This document shows positions 15,131-22,736 of a stretch of 64,000 nt of DNA, in pieces; within the stretch, counting starts at the first letter, position 1; each line of letters opens with the position of its first letter. The notes under the pieces are model-generated. The model saw only the letters and a list, made by a program, of their open reading frames with translations, searched no databases and was not told where the DNA came from. The DNA lies in contig NZ_JXYP01000011.1 in the NCBI RefSeq assembly GCF_000964005.1, positions 186,001 to 250,000 of the forward strand, written 5' to 3'. Origin of the DNA: Williamsia herbipolensis (lineage in GTDB: Bacteria; Actinomycetota; Actinomycetes; Mycobacteriales; Mycobacteriaceae). A program made the translations under genes and the position numbers.

Positions 15131-16231
15131 ATGACGAGGACGCATCGGCCGATACGCGAGGTGGCCCGATCGCATCGAGTGCTCACCGGGTCCGCCATCG
15201 CCGGCGGTGTCGCGGTCGGTGGGGCCGGGCTCGCGGTGGGGACCATCCTGGGCGCTCTGGTGCGCACCGCCCTGACCGGGCCCGCGCCGATCGACGACGG
15301 CCCCGACGCGCTGCTCGCCGAACCGGCCATGACGCCCGAGCGCATCGACGTCCGCGCCTCCGACGGTAACCCGATCAACGTGCTCGCCTACGGTCCGCCC
15401 GACGGCGACCTGCTCGTGATGGCCCACGGATGGACCTGCAACACGCGGCACTGGTACGCCCAGATCAACGCCTTCGCCGCCGACCACCGCGTGGTGGTCT
15501 ACGACCAACGCGGCCACGGCAAGACCCCGCTCGGTCGCACCAAGCTCAGCACCGCGTTGCTCGGGTCGGACCTCGAAGCGGTGCTGCGCGCGGTGGTCCC
15601 CGACGGGCGTCGTGCGCTGATCGCCGGGCACAGCATGGGCGGGATGTCGGTGCTGGCGTGGGCGAAACACCACCCGGCGAGCGTCGACCGTTTCGCGCGC
15701 GTCGTGGTGCTGACCTCCACCGCCGCGGTCGAGGTGGTGCAGAACCTCGCGGTGGTGCCCGAAGGCCTGCCGCGGTTCACGCGCCCGTTCGAGCACGCCG
15801 TCGGCCGGCTCGTCGCCACCACGCCCGCGCCGCTGCCGCACACCACTGCCTCACCCAAGGTCGCGCAGTACATCGCGCTCAACACCCAGGCGAAGCTCTC
15901 GCACGTCGAGTTCTGCGACCACATGATCAGCGAGTGCCCGGCCCGTGCGCGTGCGCGCTGGGGTTCGGCGCTGCTCGACCTCGACGTCTGGCAGGGCGTC
16001 ATCAACCTCACGGTGCCGACCGCGGTGGTCGTGGGCACCGACGACCGCCTCACCCCGCGCAAGCACTCCGACGCCATCGCGTCCACGCTCAAGGCCGCCG
16101 GGCATCTGCAGGAGTACCTGGTGCTCGACCACACCGGGCACATGAGCAACATCGAGGAACACGACCGCTACAACGACCTGCTCACCGAACTGCTCACCGC
16201 GACCCGCGACCGCGTCGCGTACACCCCCTGA
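15131..16231 (+). CDS. membrane-anchored alpha/beta-fold hydrolase
   Basis: A 366-residue hydrolase. A basic N-terminus and one hydrophobic segment (about residues 20-48, Gly/Ala/Val-rich) act as anchor or signal. The alpha/beta-hydrolase core has the oxyanion HGWTC segment, the nucleophile elbow GHSMGG (Ser168), a late acidic residue (GTDDRLTP) and the catalytic His in LDHTGHM. It is probably an esterase or lipase of unknown substrate acting at the membrane. ATG 15131 has GAGAGG about 10 nt upstream. It lies 58 nt behind the MerR gene and converges with deoC 4 nt away. Confidence 0.88.
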   Translation: MTRTHRPIREVARSHRVLTGSAIAGGVAVGGAGLAVGTILGALVRTALTGPAPIDDGPDALLAEPAMTPERIDVRASDGNPINVLAYGPPDGDLLVMAHGWTCNTRHWYAQINAFAADHRVVVYDQRGHGKTPLGRTKLSTALLGSDLEAVLRAVVPDGRRALIAGHSMGGMSVLAWAKHHPASVDRFARVVVLTSTAAVEVVQNLAVVPEGLPRFTRPFEHAVGRLVATTPAPLPHTTASPKVAQYIALNTQAKLSHVEFCDHMISECPARARARWGSALLDLDVWQGVINLTVPTAVVVGTDDRLTPRKHSDAIASTLKAAGHLQEYLVLDHTGHMSNIEEHDRYNDLLTELLTATRDRVAYTP

Positions 16232-16235
16232 CCGG

Positions 16236-16925
16236 TCAGGCGTCGGCGAAGCCGTCGAGTACCGCGCGTGATCCCGACAGGCCGAGGCGGGTGGCGCCGG
16301 CGGCGATGAGCTCGGCGGCGAACTCCGCGGTGCGGATGCCGCCCGAGGCCTTGATGCCGACCGATGCCGGTACCGCGGCCCGCATCAGCTCGACGGCCGC
16401 CACGCTCGCGCCGCCGCTGGGGTGGAAGCCGGTCGACGTCTTCACCAGCGAGGCACCTCCCTGCGCCGCTCGTCGCGACACCTCCGTGACCGCGTCGGGT
16501 CCGGCGAACTCGAGCAGGGCCGCCGACTCGATGATCACCTTGAGCACGGCGTCGGGTCCGATGGCCTCGCGGACGGTGAGCACGTCGGCGAACACCTCGT
16601 CGTAGAGCCCGGCGACCGCTGCGCCGACGTCGATCACCATGTCGATCTCGTCGGCGCCGGTGTCGATGGCGAGTCGCGCCTCCGACGCCTTGACGAGCGA
16701 ATGATGTTTGCCCGAGGGGAATCCCGCCACCACACAGGTGCGCTGCGACCCGGTGTCGATGGGCAGCATCGACGGTGACAGGCACACCGCGAGTACCCCG
16801 AGATCGGCGGCCTCGGCGACACAGGCCAGTGCGTCGTCGCGTGATGCCTCGGGCTTGAGCAGGGTGTGGTCGACCATCGCGGCCACGCGTCGTCGGGTGA
16901 TGGTTCCGGTCGAGGCAGAAGTCAT
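16236..16925 (-). CDS. deoC: deoxyribose-phosphate aldolase
   Basis: A 229-residue TIM-barrel class I aldolase that cleaves 2-deoxyribose-5-phosphate to acetaldehyde and glyceraldehyde-3-phosphate in deoxynucleoside catabolism. Signatures are DHTLLKPEA (residues 19-27), [13 protein letters not shown] with the conserved Asp, LKVIIES, the Schiff-base Lys in SLVKTSTGF (about 160) and KASGGIRT. Length is typical. ATG 16925 opens MTSASTG; no clear ribosome site precedes it. It converges with the hydrolase with only 4 nt between stops. The short tandem repeat at 16993 lies just upstream. Confidence 0.96.
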   Translation of the reverse strand: MTSASTGTITRRRVAAMVDHTLLKPEASRDDALACVAEAADLGVLAVCLSPSMLPIDTGSQRTCVVAGFPSGKHHSLVKASEARLAIDTGADEIDMVIDVGAAVAGLYDEVFADVLTVREAIGPDAVLKVIIESAALLEFAGPDAVTEVSRRAAQGGASLVKTSTGFHPSGGASVAAVELMRAAVPASVGIKASGGIRTAEFAAELIAAGATRLGLSGSRAVLDGFADA

Positions 16926-16992
16926 GTCGTCGAGCGTGGCACACCGACGACGGGTGCGGTCACCCGAATGGGGCGGAACGGGGGACGTGCAC

Positions 16993-17063
16993 GATCGATG
17001 GCGTCATCTACCCGATCGACGCGGTCATCTGCCTGATCGACGCGGTCATCTGCCCGATCGACG
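16993..17063 (+). repeat. 21-bp tandem repeat, three units
   Basis: Units start at 16993, 17014 and 17035 (core GATCGACGCGGTCATCTGCC), with a partial fourth. Units 2 and 3 differ at one base. On the minus strand each unit carries a TGA in the same frame, so the small membrane gene ending at 17046 is followed by further in-frame stops at 17025 and 17004. Confidence 0.88.
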
Positions 17064-17318
17064 GCGGACGTCGGTGAGCAGCACGTGCACGCCGACGAGG
17101 AGGACTGCCATGACACCGGCCGCTGCGCCGCCGGCGATGAACCAGTGGTGCAGGGGGTAGGTGTAGGCGGATCGGCCGTCGCCGATGGCGGTCGAGGCGA
17201 ACAGCGTCACCGCGAAGACGGCGACCGCCGCCCAGACGACACCGGCGTAGCTGACCAGCGTCAAAGCCAACGGATTGCGGGCGATCGGGCTGTGCGCTGC
17301 CTTCGTACGTCCTCGCAT
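17046..17318 (-). CDS. small two-helix membrane protein
   Basis: A 90-residue protein with two predicted membrane helices (about 20-40 YAGVVWAAVAVFAVTLF, and 55-80 FIAGGAAAGVMAVLLVGVHV) and basic termini. I do not recognise a family. The ATG at 17318 was preferred over upstream in-frame starts because GAGGTG precedes it by 9 nt and TACGAT (17365-17360) fits as the -10. It lies between the photolyase and deoC genes. The 3' end and stop fall in a 21-bp tandem repeat, so the last residues derive from repeat DNA. Confidence 0.6.
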   Translation of the reverse strand: MRGRTKAAHSPIARNPLALTLVSYAGVVWAAVAVFAVTLFASTAIGDGRSAYTYPLHHWFIAGGAAAGVMAVLLVGVHVLLTDVRRRSGR

Positions 17319-17424
17319 GGTGGATGCCACCTCACATCGGTCGATCGGTCGGTTCGCCCATCGTACCGCCCTGAACTGAGCCGCCGCTGTGGACTTCGCA
17401 GAGATTCTCAGGTTCGTCATCGGT

Positions 17425-18912
17425 TCAGAAATGCTCGCGCGCGGACTCCTGTTCGAGCAGCTCGTCGAGGTCTTTCAGACGGTTCATCGTCGCCACCGAC
17501 CGCGCCGTGCGATTGTTCTTGCGCAGCATCTCCTCGTGACGATGGGTGAACGCCCAGTAGCCCGCGGTGAAGGGGCAGGCGTCGTCGCCGACACGCTTTT
17601 TCGGGTTGAACGCACAGGGCTTGCAATGGTCGGACATCTTGTCGATGTAGGCCCCACCGGAGGTGTAGGGCTTCGTCGCCATCAGCCCGCCGTCGGCGTG
17701 TTGGCTCATCCCGATCACGTTGACCGGCATCACCCAGTCGAACCCGTCGATGAAGTTGGCGCGGAACCACTCGGAGAGCTCGGCCGGGTCGTATCCGCGT
17801 TGCAGCGCATGGCTTCCCAGCAGCATCAGGCGCGGGATGTGGTGCACCCACCCGCGATCGCGCACACCGCGCAACGCCTCCGACAGGCACCGCGCGGTGA
17901 CCGCGTCGGCGTCGAGGTCGCGGAACCAGTCCGGCAGCGGCACGTGGGCGTCGAGGCCGTTGTTCTCCATGTACTCGGGCCCGTAGTGCCAGTAGAGGTG
18001 CCAGATGAACTCGCGCCACCCGATGATCTGCCGGATGAACCCCTCACCGGCGGAGATGTCGACCGACCCGTCCCGGACCGCGGCCTCGGCCGCGTGCACA
18101 ACATCCAGCGGATCTAGCAGCGACAGGTTCAGCGGCACCGACAACAGCGAGTGCGACATGGGCCAGTCGGCGTCCATCATGGCGTCCTCCCACCGACCGA
18201 ACGTCGCCAGACGCTGGTCGATGAAGGTGCGCAGGGCCTCGTCGGCCTCGTCGGAGGTGACCGCGAACAGGCGTGGCCCGTCGACGCCGGTGAACGCGAC
18301 ACCGTCGGCGACCATGGCGTCGAGATCGGCGCGGACCTCCTCGTCGATCTGGTCCTCGGTGGGCCACCACGGCGGGTCGACACCGAGGGTGTCGCGCTTG
18401 GGGGGTGAGTCGCGATTGTCGTGGTCGTAGTTCCAGCTGCCGCCCGACGGCTTGTCACCGTCCATGAGGATGTCGAACCGCACCCGCTGGTCGCGGTAGA
18501 AGTTCTCCATGCGGAAATTCTTCCCGTCGCCGGCCCACTCGCCGAACTCCTTGCGCGACAACGCGAACGACGGGTTGGGGAGAATCTCCGAGACCAGCCC
18601 CTCCTCGGCGAGGCGGGCGACGAACGCCGACGCGGCGTGCGACGTCGGCTCGTGCACCACGACCGGCCGCCCGAGCTCGACGAGCGCGTCGCGATACCCC
18701 GACGCCTGCCAGAACTGCGCGCGGTCACCGAGGTCGGCCGCCAGATGCCGGATCCCGGAGAGGACGAGGTGCGCCTTCTGTCGGTGCCCGCCACGGCGCG
18801 CGATGGCCGCCGACGACTCGACGAGGACGACCTCGCGGTCGGCGTGCTGCGACGACGAGTGGATGTGACGGCCGAGCTGATCGCCGAAGAGCCACAGCGG
18901 ATCCGGGCTCAC
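17425..18912 (-). CDS. FeS-BCP-type photolyase / cryptochrome-like protein
   Basis: A 495-residue member of the deoxyribodipyrimidine-photolyase-related family (bacterial 6-4 photolyases such as PhrB). The N-terminal Rossmann half (LWLFGDQLGR) precedes a helical FAD-binding half with GWREFIWHLYWHY and PRLMLLGSHALQRG. Near the C-terminus HCKPCAFNP and DDACPF, with an earlier Cys, can supply the four ligands of the [4Fe-4S] cluster. It repairs UV (6-4) photoproducts using light. GTG 18912 gives a 4-nt GTGA overlap with the DUF2993 gene; GTG 18924 would add four residues. Coupling to a lipid-binding-type membrane gene is unexpected. Confidence 0.9.
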   Translation of the reverse strand: MSPDPLWLFGDQLGRHIHSSSQHADREVVLVESSAAIARRGGHRQKAHLVLSGIRHLAADLGDRAQFWQASGYRDALVELGRPVVVHEPTSHAASAFVARLAEEGLVSEILPNPSFALSRKEFGEWAGDGKNFRMENFYRDQRVRFDILMDGDKPSGGSWNYDHDNRDSPPKRDTLGVDPPWWPTEDQIDEEVRADLDAMVADGVAFTGVDGPRLFAVTSDEADEALRTFIDQRLATFGRWEDAMMDADWPMSHSLLSVPLNLSLLDPLDVVHAAEAAVRDGSVDISAGEGFIRQIIGWREFIWHLYWHYGPEYMENNGLDAHVPLPDWFRDLDADAVTARCLSEALRGVRDRGWVHHIPRLMLLGSHALQRGYDPAELSEWFRANFIDGFDWVMPVNVIGMSQHADGGLMATKPYTSGGAYIDKMSDHCKPCAFNPKKRVGDDACPFTAGYWAFTHRHEEMLRKNNRTARSVATMNRLKDLDELLEQESAREHF

Positions 18913-19916
18913 AGGATGGTGCACGCGTCGTTGGTCGAGCTCTGTTGCGCCGGTGTCGACCCGAGGGTGTCCTGATTCAGCGGGACGTCGGTGCCGGTGA
19001 CCCGGAAATCGACCCCGGTGGAGGTGACCGACAGCTGCTGGAAGTCGAGCTGGTTGAACAGCGGCGGGAACAGCGACTTCGACACGCCGTCGACGAGGGT
19101 CTGGGCGAATCCCGACGGCACGCCGAACACCAGCGCGCTGGCCTTGACGACCTGGAACTCGATCTTGCCGCCGGTGACGGTCGGCTTGAGCTCCACGCTC
19201 ACCGGGATCGGGAAGATCGCGACCGTGAGCGTCGCGTCGAGCGACATGGTGCCGGTCGACTGGTTGCCGGTGACGCTGTTCAACGTGAAACCACCGAACA
19301 GTCCGGACAGACCGCTCTGCGTGGAATCGGCGCCGCCGGTGTTCTGATCGGCCGGATTCTGATCGGTTGCGGTCTGGGCCGACTGCTTGCTCAGTTCGAC
19401 GATGCGCGAGAACGGCACCGATCCGTTGGCCGACAACGAGCCCAGCGTGGACCCGTCCGACCGCGCGATGATGTCGTCGGCGCGGCCGTGCAGTTCGATG
19501 GCGGATCCGTTGTCCCCGCCGGCGTCGATCTGGACATACGGCACCTTCTTGGTGGCGTACTGCAGCAGCATCGGCTTCTTGCTCAACGACACCGACGCCG
19601 ACGAGCCGGTGACGTCGCTGAACGACTTCTCCAGGCAGTCCTTGGTGGCGTTGCGCAGGTACAGCTCGCTCCCCACCCCGGCGATCACCAGGACGAGCAC
19701 CACCACGAGCGCACTGATCGTCACGATCACGCCGGTGCGCCGCTTCGGTCGGGTCGGCGTGGGTGCCGGCTCGGCGGCCGCCACCTGCTGTGTCTGTGGC
19801 TCGGCGTCGAAGGGGCGTGTCTGCGAATACGCCTGCCCACCGACCGGGAACTGCTCGGTCGGCGGTGTGGGGCCGGGCTGCTGCGGACTGTTGTCGGGTC
19901 GCTCGGGCTCATTCAT
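18909..19916 (-). CDS. DUF2993 membrane-anchored protein (Rv0479c-like)
   Basis: A 335-residue protein with a Pro/Gln-rich cytoplasmic N-terminus of about 60 residues and one membrane helix (GVIVTISALVVVLVLVIAGV). The extracytoplasmic DUF2993 domain contains a Gln/Asn/Gly-rich insert (DQNPADQNTGGADSTQSG). DUF2993 has been related to lipid-binding tubular folds, but function is not established. ATG 19916 lies only 2 nt after GGAGG, too close for ideal initiation; TTG 19967 would add 17 residues. It shares a 4-nt overlap with the photolyase gene downstream. Gene order with the nitrilase matches Rv0479c-Rv0480c. Confidence 0.83.
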   Translation of the reverse strand: MNEPERPDNSPQQPGPTPPTEQFPVGGQAYSQTRPFDAEPQTQQVAAAEPAPTPTRPKRRTGVIVTISALVVVLVLVIAGVGSELYLRNATKDCLEKSFSDVTGSSASVSLSKKPMLLQYATKKVPYVQIDAGGDNGSAIELHGRADDIIARSDGSTLGSLSANGSVPFSRIVELSKQSAQTATDQNPADQNTGGADSTQSGLSGLFGGFTLNSVTGNQSTGTMSLDATLTVAIFPIPVSVELKPTVTGGKIEFQVVKASALVFGVPSGFAQTLVDGVSKSLFPPLFNQLDFQQLSVTSTGVDFRVTGTDVPLNQDTLGSTPAQQSSTNDACTIL

Positions 19917-20022
19917 CACCTCCGATTCTGCCTGCCGATTGTGAGGCGATCGTGAGAGTTCCCGCAAAAAACGGTGGCGGTCGGTGACCGACGGACGTCG
20001 GCGGTCGGGTGGGGGCTGCCGA

Positions 20023-20856
20023 TCAGGCGGTCACGACACCCGCGCGGGCGGGTGCCAGACGTCGGTTCGCCAGCACGCCGATCGCCGACCGCGCCGCATC
20101 GACGCGCTCGAGGTCGACGTCGTGGACGCCCAGGTGCTCGTGTTCGCCGTACTCGGCCACCAGCTCGCCGAAGGGGTCGACCAGTACCGAGTTACCGATC
20201 CCGGTGGGGGCCGACGACTCCGCCACGGCGGGATCGTCGGGGATGGCCTGCCCGACCGCGGCGACGACGGTGGAGCTGTCGAGCGCGCGGGCCTGGGCCA
20301 ACACCCGCCACTGACGCCGCTTGCCTGGCCCCGCACCCCACGAGGCGGGAACCACGATGAGCTCGGCGCCGTCGTCGGCGAGTGCGGTGAACAGTTCGGG
20401 GAAGCGGATGTCGTAGCAGGTCGCGAGGCCGACGGTGTGCCCGGCGACGGAGATGGTGGTCGGTGCCGAGCCGGCGGCGACGGTGTCGGACTCGCGGAAC
20501 CCGTAGGCGTCGTAGAGGTGGATCTTGTCGTACGAGGTCGCCGATCCGTCGGGGCCGGCGACGAGCAATGTGTTCCGCACCCGGGCGCGCCCGTTCGCGG
20601 CGTCGGCGGGGGTGAACATGCCGACGACGACGGTGGTGGCCGCCTCGGCGGCGATCGCGCACACCGATGTGGCCCACGGCCCGTCGAGTGGTTCGGCGAC
20701 CGGGGCGAGCGGCACCCCGAAACGACACATCGTGGCCTCGGGGAACACCACCAACTCGGCGCTCGATTCCACGGCCTGCCGGGTGCGGGCGGCGACGATG
20801 TCGAGATTGGCGTGCGGATCGGTGCCGGTCGACACCTGGGCCATCGCGATACGCAT
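20023..20856 (-). CDS. carbon-nitrogen hydrolase (nitrilase superfamily)
   Basis: A 277-residue nitrilase-superfamily amidase. The Glu-Lys-Cys triad is visible as FPEATM (about residue 40), YDKIHLYDAYGFRES (about 111) and GLATCYDIRFPEL (about 147). The KIHLYDA and CYDIRFPE motifs resemble the Nit1/Nit2 (deaminated-glutathione or omega-amidase) branch, so metabolite repair is plausible. ATG 20856 has TACCGT at 20869-20864, a 7-nt gap, indicating a leaderless start; the GTG three codons earlier is less likely. It is the Rv0480c position equivalent, followed after 106 bp by the DUF2993 gene. Confidence 0.93.
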   Translation of the reverse strand: MRIAMAQVSTGTDPHANLDIVAARTRQAVESSAELVVFPEATMCRFGVPLAPVAEPLDGPWATSVCAIAAEAATTVVVGMFTPADAANGRARVRNTLLVAGPDGSATSYDKIHLYDAYGFRESDTVAAGSAPTTISVAGHTVGLATCYDIRFPELFTALADDGAELIVVPASWGAGPGKRRQWRVLAQARALDSSTVVAAVGQAIPDDPAVAESSAPTGIGNSVLVDPFGELVAEYGEHEHLGVHDVDLERVDAARSAIGVLANRRLAPARAGVVTA

Positions 20857-20895
20857 GGAGGACACGGTACGGCGCTGTCGCCGACGATGGGACGG

Positions 20896-21597
20896 CTAGC
20901 GGCTCGGTGCGACGAACGACCACGGCACGGTGAGGGTGTTGTCGCGCAGGCGGCGTCGCGGTATCTCGCACGGCACGCCGCTCGCCGCGAGCGCCCGCCG
21001 GGCGTGTGACCACCGCACCCGCGGACCGTAGGGGGCATACGGCGCGGCGACGTCCCAACACCGGTCGGCCGCGGTGAGCAGGTCGTGGATCGGGCTCCCG
21101 GGACGGTTGTGGTGGATCAGCGCCTTGGGCAGGCGGGCCGCGATCGCCGAGGGGTGGTCGGTGTGTCGCGGCGCCCACGACAGCGTCAGCGAGCGCGGGC
21201 CGTCGGCGTCGAGGAGGATCCAGGCGCAGCGTCGGCCGATCTCGTCACACGTGCCCTCCACGATGAGCCCGCTCGGTGCGAGCGCATCTTGCATCCGGCG
21301 CCAGTGGCCGACGACCTGGTCCTCGTCGTACTGCCGCAGCACGTTGTAGGCCCGCACCAGATGTGGTCGCAGACCGGCGAGTTCGAAACCGCCGCGGGCG
21401 AATCGGACACCGTCGTGGTCGGCGACCACCCGGCCGGGGTCGATCTCGAGGCCCACGAGCGAGAGGTCGGCGACGACGTGACGCAGGCGTCGGTACATCT
21501 CGACGGCGGTGTCGGGGCGGTCGCCGTAACCGAGATCGACGGCGAGGGGATGCTCGGCGGCACGCAGCACGTCGACGATCTCGGGACGTGAGGCCAT
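20896..21597 (-). CDS. SAM-methyltransferase-like protein, start codon unclear
   Basis: From ATG 21597 there are 233 residues. DLGYGDRP (about 20-27) resembles a degenerate SAM motif I, followed by GLEIDP, RAYNVLRQYDE and EGTCDEIGRR, so a class I methyltransferase fold is likely, but the substrate is unknown. The open frame extends upstream, and the segment GTTNINRLRRVDRW just before this ATG looks like real protein (basic, TRGTTN-type start). Yet no ATG, GTG or TTG occurs in that frame between 21680 and 21597; the expected position reads GTC ATC. The true N-terminus may use an unusual start or carry a changed base. It follows the DUF2505 gene by 79 nt. Confidence 0.72.
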   Translation of the reverse strand: MASRPEIVDVLRAAEHPLAVDLGYGDRPDTAVEMYRRLRHVVADLSLVGLEIDPGRVVADHDGVRFARGGFELAGLRPHLVRAYNVLRQYDEDQVVGHWRRMQDALAPSGLIVEGTCDEIGRRCAWILLDADGPRSLTLSWAPRHTDHPSAIAARLPKALIHHNRPGSPIHDLLTAADRCWDVAAPYAPYGPRVRWSHARRALAASGVPCEIPRRRLRDNTLTVPWSFVAPSR

Positions 21598-21676
21598 CCA
21601 CCGGTCGACCCGGCGGAGGCGGTTGATGTTGGTGGTGCCGCGGGTGATGACCCCGTCGGGGTGGTGCCGCGACGGC

Positions 21677-22186
21677 TCAGCCGTTGGCCTTGATCCAGTC
21701 CGCGGTGAACTCCGCCTCGCCGCGGAACAGGTCGACCAGGTTGACCAGGATGAGCTGCTCGAGCTTGCCGTTGACGAACGGGACGTAGACCTTGACCTCG
21801 GTCGTGCGCCGCAGCGTGCAGCCCGATTCGGTGGGAAAGAGCTCCTGCACACCGGTGAGGCTCCCGGGGCCGGCCGGGATGCCCGCGCTGTAGGTGCCCT
21901 CGGTCTTCTCCGGGTGGAACGGTCCGAGGAACTCCTTGCGCGTGATGATCATGTCCTTCTTGATCACCGCGTTGGCGATGGCGGGGAGGTCGGATTTCGG
22001 CAGCGTCTGCACCAGCACGATGTCGATGCCGTTCTCGTCGACCACGAACTTCTCGACATCGGACTGGGGGGTCAGCTTCCGGAACTCCACCATCTGGGCA
22101 TCCCAGAAGTCCCGGCTCGACAGAGCCGAATAGACCTTCTCGGTGGGGTGCTCGTAGCGGGCTGAGTAGCTGAGACGTCGCGCCAT
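21677..22186 (-). CDS. DUF2505 family protein (first copy)
   Basis: A 169-residue protein of the DUF2505 (START-like) family, beginning RRLSYSARYEHPTEKVYSALS and ending with a helix (LFRGEAEFTADWIKANG). Such proteins are taken to have a lipid- or polyketide-binding helix-grip fold; no enzymatic residue is evident. ATG 22186 has TACGGT at 22198-22193, 6 nt away, implying a leaderless transcript. A related gene lies 24 nt upstream (22211-22711), giving a tandem pair; I recall a single DUF2505 gene next to murB in M. tuberculosis (Rv0481c). Confidence 0.85.
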   Translation of the reverse strand: MARRLSYSARYEHPTEKVYSALSSRDFWDAQMVEFRKLTPQSDVEKFVVDENGIDIVLVQTLPKSDLPAIANAVIKKDMIITRKEFLGPFHPEKTEGTYSAGIPAGPGSLTGVQELFPTESGCTLRRTTEVKVYVPFVNGKLEQLILVNLVDLFRGEAEFTADWIKANG

Positions 22187-22210
22187 GGGGTTACCGTACC
22201 CGCCGCCTGG

Positions 22211-22711
22211 TCACGGGTGCTCGTCGTGCCAGGCAATCGTGAAATCGCGCTCGGCCTCGAACAGCGTGCGCATGTTCTCGGCGATCATCTTCTCGATCTT
22301 CCCGCCGATCAAGGGGATTCGAACGGTCACCTCACCGGCGAACGCGATGGAGCACTTCTCGGAACCGGTGGCCTCGATGGTGCCCGAGGTGGTGGCCGGT
22401 GCGCCGTTGACTGTCGCGTCGAAGGTGCCGGCCGACCGGTCGTCGGAGGTGAACTCGATCGACACCGTCCGGTGGATGGCGAGGTCGCCGGGGATCATCG
22501 AGGTGACCGCCGAGGGCAGCTTGTCGGCGGGGATCTTCTGGATGAGCGCGATCTTCGCCCCGGTGTCGGTGATGTCGGCCGATTCGAGCTCGCCCGGCGC
22601 CTTGTCCGAACCCACCGCCAGGGTCGACCAGTACTCGGGGTCGGAGATGGCCTTCCGATAGGCCGCCATGCCGAACGGGAACTCGATGGTGTGCTGCAGC
22701 TTCGTCGCCAT
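22211..22711 (-). CDS. DUF2505 family protein (second copy)
   Basis: A 166-residue paralogue of the following gene, with the same layout: LQHTIEFPFGMAAYRKAISD at the start, a central beta-sheet region, and RIPLIGGKIEKMIAENMRTL leading to a C-terminal helix ending FTIAWHDEHP. The copies are diverged but alignable at both ends. Likely a lipid-binding START-like protein; ligand unknown. ATG 22711 is divergent from murB, and the two -10 elements overlap in 22721-22730. It may be co-transcribed with the first copy, although that one also has its own leaderless-type promoter. Confidence 0.85.
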   Translation of the reverse strand: MATKLQHTIEFPFGMAAYRKAISDPEYWSTLAVGSDKAPGELESADITDTGAKIALIQKIPADKLPSAVTSMIPGDLAIHRTVSIEFTSDDRSAGTFDATVNGAPATTSGTIEATGSEKCSIAFAGEVTVRIPLIGGKIEKMIAENMRTLFEAERDFTIAWHDEHP

Positions 22712-22720
22712 GACCTGCAG

Positions 22721-22730
22721 ACGTTACCGT
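22721..22730. promoter_or_regulatory. overlapping divergent -10 boxes, DUF2505 and murB
   Basis: ACGTTACCGT reads TACCGT on the plus strand (22725-22730), 6 nt before the murB GTG, and TAACGT on the minus strand (22726-22721), 9 nt before the DUF2505 ATG. Two polymerases could not occupy both at once, so expression would be mutually exclusive. Confidence 0.5.
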
Positions 22731-22736
22731 TGGCCC

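Noticed and set aside
16993-17063. CRISPR array
   Set aside because: Units are contiguous without spacers and no cas genes are present; the same holds for the arrays at 31402 and 60457.
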